A stretch of 5,052 bases of DNA from an uncultured Thalassospira sp. Lineage in GTDB: Bacteria; Pseudomonadota; Alphaproteobacteria; Rhodospirillales_A; Thalassospiraceae. Shown piece by piece: positions 1-5,052 of this stretch. Under the pieces are notes generated by a model. That model saw only the letters and a program-made list of their open reading frames with translations, made no database searches and was not told where the DNA came from. The stretch lies in NCBI GenBank assembly GCA_946885765.1, contig CAMPHD010000281.1, positions 1-5,052 of the forward strand, written 5' to 3'. Both the position numbers and the translations under genes were made by a program. The stretch's first letter is position 1; every line of letters begins with the position of its first letter.

Positions 1-342
1 GTCATGAAACATTTTAACAGCAATCCCGAAGAAATCGTCGCTTTTGCCGAGAAAGCGCGACCGGCTGATTATGGGGCATTCTGCCCAATGGTTTTCGACG
101 CCGACAGCCATGGTGATTCGACTGCCGCCGCGATCATTGATGTCGCTGTAACGGCAAATCGCAATATTCTGCAAAAGCTTCAGGAATTCGGGGCGAAACG
201 GATGAGTTTGATGGGGGGCCTTGCCGAACAGATGGCAAAACGCATGCCCGACGATATTCGCTCCCATCTGGTTCCGGCACAAAACGATGCCCTGCATGGG
301 GCAGTCCTGATGGCCAGGAGACATCAAAAGGTGCGCGCATGA
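1..342 (+). CDS. N-acetylglucosamine kinase, BadF/BadG/BcrA/BcrD ATPase family, C-terminal part (5' end outside window)
   Basis: This is the last ~113 residues of a cytoplasmic sugar kinase that would phosphorylate free GlcNAc to GlcNAc-6-phosphate with ATP. The frame is already open at base 1, and the ATG at base 4 is very unlikely to be the real start, because the visible protein begins in the middle of the family's C-terminal lobe. Seen in the sequence: an IVAFAEKARPADYGAF segment, the KRMSLMGGLAEQ segment with the Gly-Gly of the ASKHA-fold nucleotide-binding region, and a terminal NDALHGAVLMAR stretch, which resembles the family ending 'GDALDGALLLA'. Full-length members are about 290-300 residues, so roughly 60% is missing. 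The stop overlaps the start of the GntR regulator (ATGA), implying translational coupling. Neighbouring nagB-II and nagA support GlcNAc rather than another sugar (glucose or glucosamine kinase are alternatives). Family assignment is fairly sure; substrate rests on context. Confidence 0.85.
   Translation, partial: VMKHFNSNPEEIVAFAEKARPADYGAFCPMVFDADSHGDSTAAAIIDVAVTANRNILQKLQEFGAKRMSLMGGLAEQMAKRMPDDIRSHLVPAQNDALHGAVLMARRHQKVRA
328..333 (+). promoter_or_regulatory. Ribosome-binding site for the GntR regulator, inside the kinase gene
   Basis: AAGGTG lies five bases before the ATG at 339, within the last codons of the kinase gene. A stronger-looking AGGAG at 316-320 is 18 bases from the ATG, too far to serve it directly. 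With the ATGA stop/start overlap this supports coupled translation from the kinase into the regulator. Confidence 0.55.
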
Positions 343-1100
343 TCAGTACAGCCGACGTTATTGCAAGCCTGCGTGCCCGGGACATCGAAAATATCGGTCA
401 TGGCCCGCTGTATCGCCGCCTGCAAACGGCAATCAAGGCCGTTATCGATGATGGTATCCTGAAAGTCGATGACGCCCTACCAAGCGAACGCGACCTGGCT
501 AATGAACTTGGTATTTCACGCGTTACCGTACGAAATACCATGCGCGCCCTTGTAGAAGAAGGCGTGCTTGTCCAGCGCCACGGTGCAGGAACCTTTGTCG
601 CACCACGCGTTGAACAGGCCCTTTCGCGCCTGACATCCTTTACCGAGGATATGATCACGCGCGGCATGAACCCGGGGGCTATCTGGATTGAAAAAACCCT
701 TGGTCATGCGTCGCCCGAAGAAGCCATGGCGCTTAATCTTTCGCCGGGTACCGAAGTAACAAGGCTGCGACGTTTGCGTACAGCCAATGACAAGCCAATG
801 GCACTTGAATACGCGGTCGTGCCGCGCGCCTTTCTGCCAAGCCCCGATGACGTCGAAAAGTCACTTTATGATGCGTTGGCAAAATACGGTAAAAAGCCCG
901 AACGCGCCCTTCAGCGTCTGCGGGCCGAGTTGTTTGACGGGGAAACGGCCAAAATCCTTGGCGTACCCGATGGCAGTGCCGCCCTTTATATCGAACGGCG
1001 CTCCTTCCTTGCCAACGGCACACCGGTCGAATTCACCCGTTCCTATTATCGCGGCGACAGTTACGACTTCATCGCCGAAATGCAGGTCGACGCGCGCTGA
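339..1100 (+). CDS. GntR/HutC-family transcriptional regulator with UTRA domain (NagR-like)
   Basis: A 253-residue one-component DNA-binding regulator, a normal length for the HutC subfamily. The N-terminal winged helix-turn-helix covers about residues 21-89: GPLYRRLQ at 22-29, the GntR signature LPSERDLANELGISRVTVR at 47-65 with the recognition helix near 58-66, and the wing HGAGTFV at 81-87. The UTRA effector domain follows at about 97-245 (LTSFTEDM, then R-LRR-R, ALEYAVVP, and a final FTRSYYRGDSYDF). UTRA domains bind small molecules, commonly sugar phosphates; in this operon GlcNAc-6-P or GlcN-6-P is the likely inducer (inference). It sits between the kinase and the deaminase and overlaps the kinase by four bases, so it is probably autoregulated as part of the operon. 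An AAGGTG ribosome-binding site lies at 328-333. Regulation of the nag genes is inferred from position; no operator was identified in the window. Confidence 0.93.
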   Translation: MISTADVIASLRARDIENIGHGPLYRRLQTAIKAVIDDGILKVDDALPSERDLANELGISRVTVRNTMRALVEEGVLVQRHGAGTFVAPRVEQALSRLTSFTEDMITRGMNPGAIWIEKTLGHASPEEAMALNLSPGTEVTRLRRLRTANDKPMALEYAVVPRAFLPSPDDVEKSLYDALAKYGKKPERALQRLRAELFDGETAKILGVPDGSAALYIERRSFLANGTPVEFTRSYYRGDSYDFIAEMQVDAR

Positions 1101-1151
1101 CAATGAAGGCATCTTGCGCCGCCTCAAAAAGCTTTAAGGAAACCTAAGGAT
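1101..1151 (+). promoter_or_regulatory. Short intergenic leader before nagB-II with a duplicated TAAGGA ribosome-binding motif
   Basis: This 51-base gap is the longest in the window. It contains TAAGGA twice, at 1135-1140 and 1145-1150. The first is 11 bases from the ATG at 1152, slightly long but usable; the second is only one base away, too close for normal initiation. The upstream copy is therefore the likelier Shine-Dalgarno. An 8-bp palindrome AAAGCTTT lies at 1128-1135. No -35/-10 pair of good quality and no terminator was seen, so transcription probably reads through from the regulator. Confidence 0.45.
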
Positions 1152-2195
1152 ATGAGCACACGCTGGACCCCAAAAACCCAGATGGGCCGCGAACTGGCCG
1201 AAGCCCCGGTCGTCGTTGCCAAGCAGCTTGATCACAACAAGGCTGCAATTGATGCTCTGGTTTCTGATCTGCGCGCCAATCCGCCGAAATTCGTTGTGAC
1301 CTGCGGACGCGGCAGTTCCGACCACGCAACGCTTTATGCAAAATACCTGATCGAAAGCCAGCTTGGCATTCCCGTGGTGTCCGCGGCCCCATCTATTGTT
1401 TCGATTTATAACCGGTCGATTGCCAGCAAGGACGCCCTGTTCATTGCCGTATCCCAATCAGGCAAAAGTCCTGATCTGGTTAAAAATGCCGTGGCCGCCC
1501 GTGATGCCGGTGCCCGCACGGTGGCTTTGGTCAATGCCGTCGATTCTCCGCTGGCCGAAACTGTTGACCATGTCATCCCGCTGATGGCAGGTCCTGAAAC
1601 CAGTGTTGCCGCTACCAAATCCTATATCGCAACATTGTCCGCGATCGCGCAGATCGTTGGTGGATGGACTCAGGATCCAGCCTTTAACAAGGCGCTTGCC
1701 ACCCTCCCAGCATCACTGGAAAATGCAATGGGCAAGGATTGGCTTGATGCTACTGACGCGATTGCAAAATCAAACGGTCTTTATGTGATCGGTCGAGGCC
1801 CTGCTTTTGCCATCGCACAGGAAGCCGCCCTTAAATTCAAAGAAACCGGCAGCCTGCATGCCGAAGCTTTTAGCGCAGCCGAGGTCAAGCATGGCCCGAT
1901 GGCACTGGTAACCAAGGACTTCCCGTTGCTGGTGTTTTCCCAACAGGATGCATCGCGCGAAAGTGTCGAGGGTTTCCTCGAAGAAATGCGGGCAAAAACA
2001 GATAATCTGTTTGCTGCCGAAACCGGCCGTGCCGATATCAAGGGGCACCTTCCTGTGGTCGAGGATATCCACCCGCTTCTGGCCCCCATCGCTATGATCC
2101 AGACATTCTATACCTTGGCGGAACATGTTGCCTTGGAGCGCGGGCGCAATCCTGATGCGCCGCCGCACCTGTCCAAAGTCACGGAGACGCACTGA
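1152..2195 (+). CDS. nagB-II: Glucosamine-6-phosphate deaminase, SIS-domain type (NagB-II)
   Basis: A 347-residue cytoplasmic enzyme with two sugar isomerase (SIS) domains that would convert GlcN-6-P to fructose-6-P and ammonia. It matches the isomerase half of GlmS but has no N-terminal glutaminase domain (no catalytic Cys2), which is the hallmark of the NagB-II deaminases that replace classical NagB in many proteobacteria. First SIS domain about 35-170: CGRGSSDHAT at 51-60, SQSGKSPD at 101-108, ETSVAATKSY at 149-158. Second about 200-330: GRGPA at 214-218 and the GlmS-like segment from EAALKFKET (224-232) through HAEAF to EVKHGP (244-249). The C-terminus RGRNPDAPPHLSKVTET (330-346) is typical of the GlmS/NagB-II family. 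The next in-frame ATG (1182) has no ribosome-binding site, so the start at 1152 is kept. It overlaps nagA by one base. GlmS-like or AgaS-type (galactosamine-6-P) deaminase are alternatives, made less likely by missing glutaminase and by adjacent nagA respectively. Confidence 0.92.
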   Translation: MSTRWTPKTQMGRELAEAPVVVAKQLDHNKAAIDALVSDLRANPPKFVVTCGRGSSDHATLYAKYLIESQLGIPVVSAAPSIVSIYNRSIASKDALFIAVSQSGKSPDLVKNAVAARDAGARTVALVNAVDSPLAETVDHVIPLMAGPETSVAATKSYIATLSAIAQIVGGWTQDPAFNKALATLPASLENAMGKDWLDATDAIAKSNGLYVIGRGPAFAIAQEAALKFKETGSLHAEAFSAAEVKHGPMALVTKDFPLLVFSQQDASRESVEGFLEEMRAKTDNLFAAETGRADIKGHLPVVEDIHPLLAPIAMIQTFYTLAEHVALERGRNPDAPPHLSKVTETH

Positions 2196-2197
2196 TG
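2183..2197 (+). promoter_or_regulatory. nagB-II/nagA junction: ribosome-binding site plus TGATG stop/start overlap
   Basis: GGAG at 2183-2186 is eight bases upstream of the nagA ATG (2195-2197). The deaminase stop TGA (2193-2195) shares its last base with that ATG. This arrangement favours reinitiation and matched production of the deaminase and the deacetylase, which act in consecutive steps. Confidence 0.75.
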
Positions 2198-3331
2198 ACC
2201 GATTTTGCAATCACCAATGCGCGCGTTTTTGACGGCACCGATTTCCAGTCCGGAAAGGCCGTCATTATTCGCGGCGGGAAGGTCGATGCGATTGTCGAAA
2301 ACCGCCATATCCCTGAAAATATCTCGGTGATTGATGCGGGAAATCAGATACTTGCGCCCGGCCTTATCGATGTTCAGGTCAATGGTGGCGGCGGTGTATT
2401 GCTGAATGACGAACCGAATGTCGACGGTATTCGCGCGATCATGGCAGGTCATCGCAAATATGGCACAACGGCCATGCTACCGACTCTGATCACCGATCAC
2501 CGCGACATAATGGAAGCTGCGATTAAGGCTGTCACCGATGCAATCAATCAGAACATTCCGGGTATTGTCGGCATTCATCTTGAAGGCCCGTACCTGAATG
2601 CCGAGCGCAAAGGCGTGCATGACGCCAATATCATCCGTCCGATGGAAGATGACGCGATTGACCTTCTGAGCCGCCTGCCCAATGGCCGCGTTCTGGTGAC
2701 CATGGCCCCGGAAAAGGCTACCAAAGGTACAATTAAAAAGCTGGCCGATCGCGGCGTTCTGGTTTGCGCCGGTCATACTGCGGGTACTTATAGTCACATC
2801 CAGACTGCCATTGCCGAAGGCATGCGGGGCTTCACGCATTTGTTTAATGCCATGAGCCCGATGACCCACCGTGAACCCGGTGTTGTCGGTGCGGCGATGG
2901 CCGATGACAGCACCTGGTGCGGATTGATCGCTGATGGCTATCATGTGCATCCAGCCGTTCTGAAGGTTGCTATTCACGCCAAGGCCAAAGGCAAGATCAT
3001 GCTGGTGACCGACGCCATGCCAACCGTCGGGGCTGATGAAAAACGCTTTGTTCTGGGGGGCGAGGAAATCATTGCCACCGATGGTCGCTGCGCGCTGGCT
3101 GATGGTACATTGGCTGGATCGGACCTGGATATGATCGCTGCGGTTAAAAACTGCGTTGAAATGGTCGGCATCGATCTTGGTGAAGCCCTCCGCATGGCAT
3201 CTCTGTATCCGGCCGCGTTCCTGAAACTCGACGATGTCATGGGACGCATCGCACCGGGCTATCAGGCCGACATGATCCTGTTTGATGATGATTACAGCGT
3301 CACGCACAGCTGGATAAAAGGCGCGGAATAA
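2195..3331 (+). CDS. nagA: N-acetylglucosamine-6-phosphate deacetylase NagA
   Basis: A 378-residue amidohydrolase, close to the length of the E. coli enzyme, which hydrolyses GlcNAc-6-P to GlcN-6-P and acetate in the cytoplasm. The small beta-sandwich parts lie at the two ends (about 1-53 and 345-378) around a TIM barrel. Motifs seen: LAPGLIDVQVNGGGG at 53-67, where Gln61 replaces the first His of the usual amidohydrolase HxH as in E. coli NagA, implying a single-metal site; HLEGPY at 128-133 (metal ligand Glu130); AGHTAG at 192-197 (His194); THLFNAM at 214-220 (His215); DGYHVH at 247-252 (substrate-binding His250); LVTDAM at 270-275 (catalytic Asp273); DGTLAGSDLDM at 303-313. All expected catalytic and metal residues are present, so the gene looks intact. 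It supplies the substrate of the upstream NagB-II. Galactosamine-type AgaA is a close paralogue, but the neighbours favour NagA. Confidence 0.97.
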   Translation: MTDFAITNARVFDGTDFQSGKAVIIRGGKVDAIVENRHIPENISVIDAGNQILAPGLIDVQVNGGGGVLLNDEPNVDGIRAIMAGHRKYGTTAMLPTLITDHRDIMEAAIKAVTDAINQNIPGIVGIHLEGPYLNAERKGVHDANIIRPMEDDAIDLLSRLPNGRVLVTMAPEKATKGTIKKLADRGVLVCAGHTAGTYSHIQTAIAEGMRGFTHLFNAMSPMTHREPGVVGAAMADDSTWCGLIADGYHVHPAVLKVAIHAKAKGKIMLVTDAMPTVGADEKRFVLGGEEIIATDGRCALADGTLAGSDLDMIAAVKNCVEMVGIDLGEALRMASLYPAAFLKLDDVMGRIAPGYQADMILFDDDYSVTHSWIKGAE

Positions 3332-3363
3332 TCAATACAGAACAAAGCATTAAAAACTTATTA

Positions 3364-3368
3364 TGAGG
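3364..3368 (+). promoter_or_regulatory. Ribosome-binding site that fixes the oxidoreductase start at 3375
   Basis: TGAGG at 3364-3368 is six bases upstream of the ATG at 3375. The earlier in-frame ATG at 3363 overlaps this site and has only an A/T-rich stretch before it, with no Shine-Dalgarno. Starting at 3375 also places the Rossmann strand (VRILVVG) directly at the N-terminus, as is usual for the family. Confidence 0.75.
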
Positions 3369-3374
3369 CATAAC

Positions 3375-4442
3375 ATGAATCCGGTTCGTATCCTTGTCGT
3401 TGGTCTTGGCAATATGGGATTATCGCATGCTAAAGCCTATCACGCGCTTGACGGATACGAAATCGTCGGACTGTGTGCTCGTTCCGAAATCCCGGCAGAA
3501 AACCTTCCGGATGGTTTCGCCACCTACCCGCAATTTACCGATTTTCATACGGCACTGGCAGAAACCAGTCCCGATGCGGTTTCCATCAACACCTATACCG
3601 AAACCCATGCCGACTTTGCCATCGTGGCATTTGAAGCCGGGGCACATGTCTTTATCGAAAAACCGTTGGCCGCAACCGCCGAAGATGCCGAACGTGTGGT
3701 AAATGCAGCCAAAAAGCATGATCGTAAACTGGTGATCGGCTATATTTTGCGCCATCATCCGTCTTGGGCGAAGTTCGTTGAAATCGCAAAGACACTGGGC
3801 AAGCCGCTTGTCATGCGCATGAACCTGAACCAGCAAAGCAGTGGCACCTTCTGGGAAACCCACAAACGGTTGCTTAACAGTGTTTCACCGATTGTCGATT
3901 GCGGGGTGCATTATCTTGATATGATGTGCCTGATGACTGGCGCAAAACCGGTATCGGTCAGTGCAATCGGTGTACGTCTGTCGGATGAAGTTGCATCGGA
4001 AATGTATAACTATGGTCAGTTGCTGGTACGCTTTGATGATTTTTCTTTTGGCTGTTACGAAGCTTGCTTGTGTCAAATGATCAGAGAAACTGCCTTTTTG
4101 TTAAAAGATGTGATCGGCCCCAAAGGCTGTGTTTCCATCACCGACGTTGAAAAAAAAGGTGCGGGTTCTGCCGATATCGATACCCACACAAAGACAAATG
4201 CCTTAAAGCTTCATCATGCTGCCACAGATGCTGCCGGAAAATTTACACAATCTGACGAAATCATCCACACAGACGACGAGCCCGATCATGATGGCCTGTG
4301 TCTGCGTGAACAGCAATTTTTCCTAAAGTCTATAACGGAAAACCTTGACCTTACGCAGCATATGGAAGATGCATTGGGCTCCTTACGGATCGCCCTCGCT
4401 GCGGATCAGTCGGTACGCACGGGGGAAACAATAATACTCTGA
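3375..4442 (+). CDS. Gfo/Idh/MocA-family NAD(P)-dependent oxidoreductase, substrate unknown
   Basis: A 355-residue cytoplasmic protein with the family's two-domain plan and no signal peptide. The N-terminal Rossmann fold (about 1-120) has GLGNMG at 10-15 and the nucleotide/substrate motif EKP at 95-97. The C-terminal domain has DCGVHYLD at 175-182, with Asp175 and His179 where the family places its catalytic pair. Arg36-Ser37 after the second strand (CARS) may hint at NADP use (weak inference). The segment DIDTHTKTN at 268-276 and the C-terminal REQQFFLKSI look like a conserved subgroup, but I cannot name the substrate. Members oxidise or reduce sugars, inositols and sugar acids, and one branch (GH109) uses NAD to cleave N-acetylgalactosaminides. 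It lies 43 bases after nagA and 20 before the aldolase, so it is probably co-transcribed. Residues 223-243 look unusual for the family, with three Cys replacing expected Trp/Gly (see findings). The ATG at 3363 would add four residues. Confidence 0.93.
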   Translation: MNPVRILVVGLGNMGLSHAKAYHALDGYEIVGLCARSEIPAENLPDGFATYPQFTDFHTALAETSPDAVSINTYTETHADFAIVAFEAGAHVFIEKPLAATAEDAERVVNAAKKHDRKLVIGYILRHHPSWAKFVEIAKTLGKPLVMRMNLNQQSSGTFWETHKRLLNSVSPIVDCGVHYLDMMCLMTGAKPVSVSAIGVRLSDEVASEMYNYGQLLVRFDDFSFGCYEACLCQMIRETAFLLKDVIGPKGCVSITDVEKKGAGSADIDTHTKTNALKLHHAATDAAGKFTQSDEIIHTDDEPDHDGLCLREQQFFLKSITENLDLTQHMEDALGSLRIALAADQSVRTGETIIL

Positions 4443-4447
4443 CCCCC

Positions 4448-4455
4448 AGGAGGAG
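4448..4455 (+). promoter_or_regulatory. Strong Shine-Dalgarno before the aldolase gene
   Basis: AGGAGGAG at 4448-4455 contains a perfect AGGAGG (4448-4453) nine bases before the ATG at 4463. It is the best ribosome-binding site in the window, in keeping with the high level at which glycolytic aldolases are usually made, and it settles the start of the gene. It lies wholly within the 20-base gap after the oxidoreductase stop. Confidence 0.85.
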
Positions 4456-4462
4456 TACCCAC

Positions 4463-5052
4463 ATGCCTTCCGTTAAACCCGGTGTTGTTACCGGTTCTGC
4501 CTATCGTGACCTTGTCGCTGCCTGCAAGCAGGACGGTTATGCCCTTCCCGCCGTCAATATCACATCCTCCAGCACGATGAATGCCGCCCTTGAAGCCGCT
4601 GCAAATGCCGGATCTGACATCATCATTCAGCTTTCGAATGGCGGTGCACAGTTCTTTGCCGGCAAGAGCATCAAGGATGCAGCAGCGGCCCGTGTCGTGG
4701 GCGCTGTTTCGGCTGCACGCCATGCCCAGCTGATGGCTGAGTATTATGGTGTTGCTGTCGTCATGCATACCGACCACGCAAACCGGAAATTTGTTCCGTG
4801 GGTCGATGAGATGCTGAAATGGAGCGAAAAGGCCTATGCTGAAACCGGCAAGGCGCTTTACAGCTCCCACATGCTGGATCTTTCCGAGGAACCGCTCGAA
4901 GACAACCTGTCGACCTGCGAAGACTTCCTTAAACGCATGTCCCGGATCGAAATGAGCCTGGAAATTGAACTGGGCGTGACCGGCGGTGAAGAAGACGGTA
5001 TCGGCCATGACCTTGACACCAGTGTCGAGGAAATTGATCCACGTCTTTATAC
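4463..5052 (+). CDS. fbaA: Class IIa fructose-bisphosphate aldolase (FbaA-like), N-terminal part (3' end outside window)
   Basis: The first 196 residues of a zinc-dependent cytoplasmic aldolase that reversibly joins dihydroxyacetone phosphate and glyceraldehyde-3-phosphate into fructose-1,6-bisphosphate. Translation from 4463 aligns along its length with what I recall of E. coli FbaA: VKPGVVTG at 4-11, ALPAVN at 27-32, QLSNGGAQFFAGK at 56-68, MHTDHA at 101-106, SSHMLDLSEE at 134-143, and LEIELGVTGGEEDG at 166-179. Asp104 (catalytic), His105 and Glu169 (zinc ligands) and Glu176/Glu177 (catalytic loop) match E. coli Asp109, His110, Glu174 and Glu181/Glu182. The remaining two zinc histidines would lie beyond the window; the family is about 350-360 residues, so some 55% is visible. 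The long class IIa form argues against tagatose-bisphosphate aldolases (GatY/KbaY), which are class IIb. Its place behind nag genes suggests co-expression with amino-sugar use. Confidence 0.93.
   Translation, partial: MPSVKPGVVTGSAYRDLVAACKQDGYALPAVNITSSSTMNAALEAAANAGSDIIIQLSNGGAQFFAGKSIKDAAAARVVGAVSAARHAQLMAEYYGVAVVMHTDHANRKFVPWVDEMLKWSEKAYAETGKALYSSHMLDLSEEPLEDNLSTCEDFLKRMSRIEMSLEIELGVTGGEEDGIGHDLDTSVEEIDPRLY

Noticed and set aside
4..342. A 112-residue protein starting at the ATG at base 4
   Set aside because: The frame is open at base 1, and the visible sequence matches the C-terminal end of a ~300-residue kinase family, so the ATG is internal and the gene is cut by the window edge.
1128..1135. 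AAAGCTTT as a GntR operator
   Set aside because: An 8-bp A/T palindrome is common by chance, does not extend symmetrically and does not resemble the HutC-type operator pattern.
2477..3307. A 276-residue open frame on the minus strand opposite nagA
   Set aside because: It mirrors a well-conserved gene, has no recognisable family content and is explained by the codon bias of nagA on the other strand.
3363..3374. ATG at 3363 as start of the oxidoreductase
   Set aside because: No ribosome-binding site precedes it, whereas TGAGG lies at the right distance before the ATG at 3375.
3332..3374. Possible promoter or terminator between nagA and the oxidoreductase
   Set aside because: The gap is A/T-rich and has a TATTAT-like string, but this abuts the start codon and has no matching -35; there is no GC-rich stem followed by a T run.
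3375..4442. Oxidoreductase as a decaying pseudogene or foreign insertion
   Set aside because: The frame is intact over 355 residues with the cofactor motif, EKP and catalytic Asp/His present; ATA and TTA codons in its second half are not decisive because ATA also occurs in nagA.
4406..5008. A 200-residue open frame on the minus strand opposite the aldolase
   Set aside because: The + strand here encodes an unmistakable FbaA with intact catalytic motifs and a perfect Shine-Dalgarno; the reverse frame is a shadow.

Overview
The window is a compact run of six co-oriented genes on the + strand, cut by the window at both ends. Moderate GC content (mid-50s by eye), alphaproteobacterial-looking protein sequences and a PTS-independent amino-sugar gene set suggest a marine or environmental alphaproteobacterium, possibly Rhodospirillales such as Thalassospira. 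The phylum-level guess is fairly safe; the genus is only an impression.

Layout: (1) 1-342, the C-terminal part of a BadF/BadG-type N-acetylglucosamine kinase; (2) 339-1100, a GntR/HutC-family regulator with a UTRA sensor domain (NagR-like), overlapping the kinase by ATGA; (3) 1152-2195, a double-SIS-domain glucosamine-6-phosphate deaminase of the NagB-II type; (4) 2195-3331, N-acetylglucosamine-6-phosphate deacetylase NagA, overlapping the deaminase by one base (TGATG); (5) 3375-4442, a Gfo/Idh/MocA-family NAD(P)-dependent oxidoreductase of unknown substrate; (6) 4463 to the window edge, the N-terminal part of a class IIa (FbaA-like) fructose-bisphosphate aldolase.

The first four genes form a complete cytoplasmic GlcNAc route: the kinase makes GlcNAc-6-P from free GlcNAc, NagA removes acetate to give GlcN-6-P, and NagB-II deaminates and isomerises this to fructose-6-P. 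The regulator probably senses a phosphorylated intermediate. No transporter is visible; the presence of a kinase implies non-PTS uptake encoded elsewhere. The aldolase connects, after phosphorylation of fructose-6-P, to triose phosphates, or works in the gluconeogenic direction. The oxidoreductase has no place in the textbook pathway and is the main functional unknown.

The longest gaps are 51 bases (1101-1151) and 43 bases (3332-3374), and no convincing promoter or terminator is seen in either, so the whole window is probably one transcription unit whose promoter lies upstream. The most unusual sequence-level signal is a short stretch of the oxidoreductase (about 4041-4106). There the protein departs from the family pattern as I remember it, and nearly every departure can be explained by a G-to-T or C-to-A change.
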